A DNA stretch of 5,288 nt from an uncultured Granulicatella sp. (GTDB lineage Bacteria > Bacillota > Bacilli > Lactobacillales > Aerococcaceae). The notes under the pieces were generated by a model. It had not been told where the DNA came from. It worked only from the letters and a program-made list of their open reading frames with translations, and did no database searches. Location: assembly GCA_900551535.1 (NCBI GenBank), contig URWJ01000106.1, forward strand, positions 1 through 5,288, read 5' to 3'. Shown piece after piece: positions 5,286 to 5,288 of this stretch (its first letter is position 1; every line of letters starts with the position of its first letter). Position numbers and translations under genes: made by a program.

Positions 5286-5288
5286 GTT

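Larger units (their letters stand above)
4988..5288. other. Gene-free structured region upstream of the permease
   Basis: I see no credible gene in these 301 bases. Both strands carry short open stretches, but none has a ribosome site and recognisable protein character. The region holds at least four separate inverted repeats and two sets of direct repeats, listed individually. I could not find a good -35/-10 pair for the permease, so its promoter may be weak or upstream of the window. No T-box (GGGTGG-ACCGCG type), S-box or lysine-box core is visible on the minus strand. It could be a long regulatory leader, a dispersed intergenic repeat, or the tail of an upstream transcript. Confidence 0.6.

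Noticed and set aside
5191..5286. Minus-strand open stretch of 31 codons ending in tandem TAA just before the AT-rich hairpin, possible C-terminus of an upstream gene
   Set aside because: Its codons (AGA, CGA and mixed Ser/Thr) are unlike the neighbouring genes, it resembles no binding-protein C-terminus, and it spans the direct repeats and the edge hairpin. The window edge prevents a firm decision.
4988..5288. T-box, SAM, lysine or glycine riboswitch upstream of the transporter
   Set aside because: None of the conserved core sequences I know for these families is visible on the minus strand, despite the abundant hairpins. A covariance-model search would settle this.

Overview
The window is a compact, AT-rich stretch that looks like a low-GC Gram-positive chromosome, most likely Lactobacillales. 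The support is strong AGGAGG-type ribosome sites, a Gram-positive-type MurB with the CGSVFKRP motif, and a UPF0397-type ECF S component. A Carnobacteriaceae-like source (Granulicatella or Carnobacterium relatives) is a guess from overall protein feel, not something I can prove. All seven genes lie on the minus strand, so transcription runs from high to low coordinates. I see no mobile-element gene, CRISPR array, tRNA or rRNA.

In transcription order, positions 4988-5288 are a gene-free leader or intergenic stretch of about 300 bases, full of inverted and direct repeats. It is followed by an amino-acid ABC transporter pair: the permease (4208-4987) and the ATPase (3471-4208), joined by a TAATG stop/start overlap. 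A strong intrinsic terminator (3422-3453) closes this unit. A perfect extended -10 box (3454-3462) sits directly against that terminator and probably starts the next unit.

The second unit is tsaE (2911-3384), a GNAT acetyltransferase (2394-2918, overlapping tsaE by 8 bases) and the MTA/SAH nucleosidase mtnN (1680-2378). These cover tRNA t6A modification, acetyl transfer and recycling of the thioethers left by S-adenosylmethionine reactions. A 77-base gap carries a sigma-A-like promoter (1631-1659) for the third unit.

The third unit is murB (691-1602), which makes UDP-N-acetylmuramate for peptidoglycan, followed 16 bases later by an ECF-family membrane S component (135-674, GTG start). The left edge closes with two hairpins in tandem: a perfect 38-bp palindrome (90-127) and a 15-bp stem with a U-tract (7-49), both placed to end minus-strand transcripts.

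The genes themselves are ordinary housekeeping functions. The parts that deserve a second look are between the genes: the structured 300-base stretch upstream of the transporter, the promoter butted against a terminator, and the murB/S-component pairing. I did not find a convincing new multi-gene system here.
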